This document shows positions 63,401 through 64,000 of a DNA stretch of 64,000 nt, one piece after another. Source of the stretch: Euborellia annulipes (taxonomy: Eukaryota > Arthropoda > Insecta > Dermaptera > Anisolabididae). The translations under genes and the position numbers were made by a program. Location of the stretch: contig JAKCPI010031711.1 of NCBI GenBank assembly GCA_023213315.1, forward strand, positions 62,001-126,000, read 5' to 3'. The notes beneath the pieces were generated by a model that was not told the origin of the DNA, ran no database searches, and saw only the letters and a list, made by a program, of their open reading frames with translations. Numbering within the stretch: position 1 is the stretch's first letter; each line of letters starts with the position of its first letter.

Positions 63401-63968
63401 GAGAATAAATAATACATCTTGGTTTTTGTCGTGCCATATCAGTTTATTTAAAAAAAGAATTCTTAAAAAAATTTCCTATAATGATATGAACAAATCCAAA
63501 CAAAACATTTAAGTGTTTTATAAATCATTTTTCTTTGATTTATACTCTGTTAATATCCTATAAATTTTATTTAAAATGAGAACATTACATAAAAGAATGA
63601 ATCCGAAAATAAAAGTCATATATTATTTTTAGTTACCTAATATTTGCTGGTTCGTTAATTATGTATATTTTTCTTTTCAATATAGGATACAAGAGAAAAT
63701 GTTATTAAAATGGATTCGAGCTCTGGCTTTCTTTCTCTATCAGTGGAATTTTACAATAAACTTTTTTCTGTATTGTATTTCCGGAAGGAAATTTCGTGAG
63801 AGTGCCAAGGATTTTTTCCGTAATATACATATTCGTTGTACCAAAAAGAAACCATCGACAATAATTATGTCTAATAATAATAATAATTTAAATGTTACAA
63901 CAAATGGACATCATCAAATTCATATAAAGACTGAAGTGAACTCAAAGAGAATAGTATCTGTACTTTAA
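51762..63968 (+). CDS. Receptor D: FMRFamide-receptor-like rhodopsin-class GPCR (5' end missing)
   Basis: Exons 51762-51949, 53028-53200, 53372-53582, 56194-56379, 63165-63372 and 63686-63968 join in frame to 415 residues before the stop. The first listed exon starts at an acceptor (phase 2), so at least one upstream exon with the start codon is unseen. Features: sequon HNIS before TM1; TM2 LRALAVTDNGALVF; TM3 Cys in FLCGFHK; TYERWLAIKYP (ERW in place of DRY); ECL2 Cys in QPCGREY; TM5 STWLPLLLIFIGN; TM6 YLFLFLPLGIIEV; TM7 FTINFFLYCISGRKFRE, close to the canonical NxxxY and helix 8 of FMRFamide/myosuppressin-type receptors. The tail is Asn-rich (NNNNNLNVTTNGHH) and ends VSVL, PDZ-ligand-like. 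Introns 1, 3 and 4 are loaded with transposons, including a full hAT element. Probably a functional neuropeptide receptor; ligand unknown. Confidence 0.85.
52335..52708 (+). mobile_element. Non-autonomous derivative of the 58931 hAT element
   Basis: 374 bp, ends CAGGGGCGCCGGAACGAATT / CCCAGTTCCGGCGCTATG, perfect octamers GATTAAAG (52327-52334, 52709-52716). Its first about 35 bp match the left end, and its last about 190 bp (AATTTCTTAC..GAAATAAAAGAAGAAATTTT, GGATGCCAGGGGGGCAATGT) match the right end of the autonomous element; the transposase gene is replaced by A/T-rich filler. It lies in receptor D intron 1. Confidence 0.9.
53636..53970. repeat. Foldback element with 150-bp near-identical arms
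   Basis: Left arm 53636-53785 and right arm 53818-53970 are almost exact complements (GGAAAGAACCGGAGAATAAA; CATTACGCCTAGTCATCATC; AATGATTTGGTGGAGGGCCC). A half copy is at 45061-45170. It lies in receptor D intron 3. Confidence 0.85.
54400..54750 (+). pseudogene. Degenerate copy of a repetitive arthropod-type gene
   Basis: Frames interrupted by stops encode RWMVCGIFKILGAAD, then YPCILSFCNSRSRD and KKDWPLQGP, then LGAFNKEQGEGFH and MLIDYCWVIWRET. I recognise the order (YPCFLCLWDSR, DWPLR, LGxxSxEQGExFHQ, ADYCW) from a multi-copy arthropod protein family of unknown function, thought to be transposon-derived. It lacks introns and is frameshifted, so it is a dead copy in receptor D intron 3. Confidence 0.55.
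54917..55101 (+). mobile_element. Full-length tRNA-derived SINE-2
   Basis: A box GTGGCTCAGTGAGAAGAC, B box GGGTTCGCCTCCC, a body hairpin with ATTTATTTCATTTGATTTG / CAAATCATTTGAAATAAAT, GGGATGGGGTCTAAATGG, core GGCCTTAGATGCCGAGAAAGAC and an A-run. Reference copy for the family in this window. Confidence 0.8.
55732..56030. repeat. Foldback element with GAAGATGGC..GCCGAAAC motif in the loop
   Basis: 105-bp arms (55732-55836 and 55926-56030) are virtually exact complements (AATACAAGATGTTCCTTTCT / AGAAAGGAACATCTTGTATT). The unpaired centre contains CTGAAGA-T-GGC-GAAA-GCC-GAAAC at 55870-55893: a tiny stem with a GAAA tetraloop between hammerhead-like core pieces. Confidence 0.85.
56587..56925. repeat. 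Foldback element in receptor D intron 4
   Basis: Arms of about 85 bp (TAGTGAAATGCTTGTAAAG..AACTCGGTTAAACAAGAAAC and GTTTCTTGTTTAACCGAGTT..CTTTACAAGCATTCCACTA). The loop is AT-rich and non-coding. Confidence 0.75.
57668..58745. repeat. Large inverted repeat of the (TG)n-type family
   Basis: Arms 57668-57895 and 58440-58670 are near-exact complements (AAACACGATTGCTTAAAAAC; CAGCTAGATCGATGAAATTT; GACGTATTTACTCC), each with a (TG)n or (CA)n run; the right arm continues to AATACTTTCTCTATACGAG. A related fragment is at 31955-32080. Spacer about 540 bp, non-coding. Confidence 0.75.
58996..59262 (+). mobile_element. Full-length SINE-1 inserted in the hAT element
   Basis: Head with A box TTGGTGTAGGGGTTAGAGTG and B box GGTTCGGACCC, 16-bp hairpin TATTTAAGGCATTTGG / CCAAATGGCTTAAATA, core GGCCTAAGCCGAAAAGAC (3-bp deletion), tail and A18. 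Target duplication TGATATGATTG / TGATGTGATTG (one mismatch) at 58985-58995 and 59263-59273. Best reference copy of SINE-1. Confidence 0.88.
59408..62333 (-). CDS. hAT transposase, TTF-type zinc finger / ZMYM1-like, 3 exons
   Basis: Exons 62333-62291, 62174-62079 and 61584-59408 join in consistent phase (phase 1 at both introns) to 2316 nt, 771 aa, with no stop or frameshift. The N-terminus MKRRFIDDYFKKE is a typical short first exon of this family. Order of domains: TTF-type zinc-binding part (WFTTYPWLHFD, IFCFICVQA, about residues 100-125); RNase H-like core with SLIVDETND, the RGQCYDGGSNMTG region and FIHCSAHSLNLAVQD; C-terminal hAT dimerisation part with LLVIPATSATAERSFSMLRR and RSTMTQERLNHV. 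DDE-type transposases of this family cut and paste DNA and leave 8-bp duplications, exactly as seen around this element. The long open frame upstream of exon 3 (to 61669) is intronic. No inactivating lesion seen, so the element may be recently active. Confidence 0.92.
61690..62032. repeat. Foldback element in transposase intron 2
   Basis: Arms of about 110 bp are near-exact complements (GGATTAATGATACAAAAAGA; CATCTGTTTTAGTTAACACT; TTTGGAACGTTTCGGCTATG; GCCATCTTCAGCCCTCC). Each arm therefore carries the CTGAAGA-T-GGCT..AGCC-GAAAC motif (61926-61958 on plus). It does not disturb the transposase coding exons. Confidence 0.85.
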
Positions 63969-64000
63969 ATATAAACTATTTTCTACTTGTAAATATATTT

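Overview
The window looks like a very AT-rich, intron-containing metazoan genome. The protein matches (CHIC, SCOC, FMRFamide-receptor-like GPCRs, repetitive arthropod protein remnants) and the transposon set point to an arthropod, possibly a crustacean or chelicerate; I cannot place it more precisely. Every real gene was assembled from several exons, and I checked donor/acceptor dinucleotides and reading phases by eye. No prokaryotic-style operons, CRISPR arrays or rRNA genes were seen.

Left part (1-10.6 kb): the last 43 codons of an unrecognised + strand gene; then a complete 4-exon SCOC/unc-69 homologue on the minus strand (138 aa); then, head-to-head and only about 620 bp away, a complete 4-exon CHIC gene on the plus strand (165 aa). 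These are conserved housekeeping-type genes: a coiled-coil trafficking adaptor and a palmitoyl-cysteine vesicle protein.

Middle and right (17.6-64 kb): four same-strand rhodopsin-class GPCR genes, each with six coding exons at matching positions. Receptors A (17.6-23.1 kb), B (25.4-30.5 kb) and C (34.1-37.6 kb) form a tandem, divergent subfamily in which the E/DRY and NPxxY motifs are partly lost. Receptor D (51.8-64.0 kb) is more conventional and FMRFamide-receptor-like. C has an exon 4/5 phase conflict and may be broken. A, B and D end in PDZ-ligand-like tails and C does not.

Almost everything else is mobile DNA. There are about 17 hAT-type elements, most with perfect 8-bp target duplications. 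One is a 3.9-kb element (58931-62807) carrying an intact, spliced 771-aa TTF/ZMYM1-like transposase inside an intron of receptor D; its internally deleted derivative (52335-52708) lies in another intron of the same gene. Two tRNA-derived SINE families share a core and an internal hairpin. There are also many foldback elements, Helitron-like ends, a LINE 3' end, a (TG)n-containing interspersed family, and two tandem repeats (about 99 bp and about 118 bp). Long intergenic stretches (10.6-17.6, 23.1-25.4, 30.5-34.1, 37.6-51.8 kb) hold essentially only such repeats.
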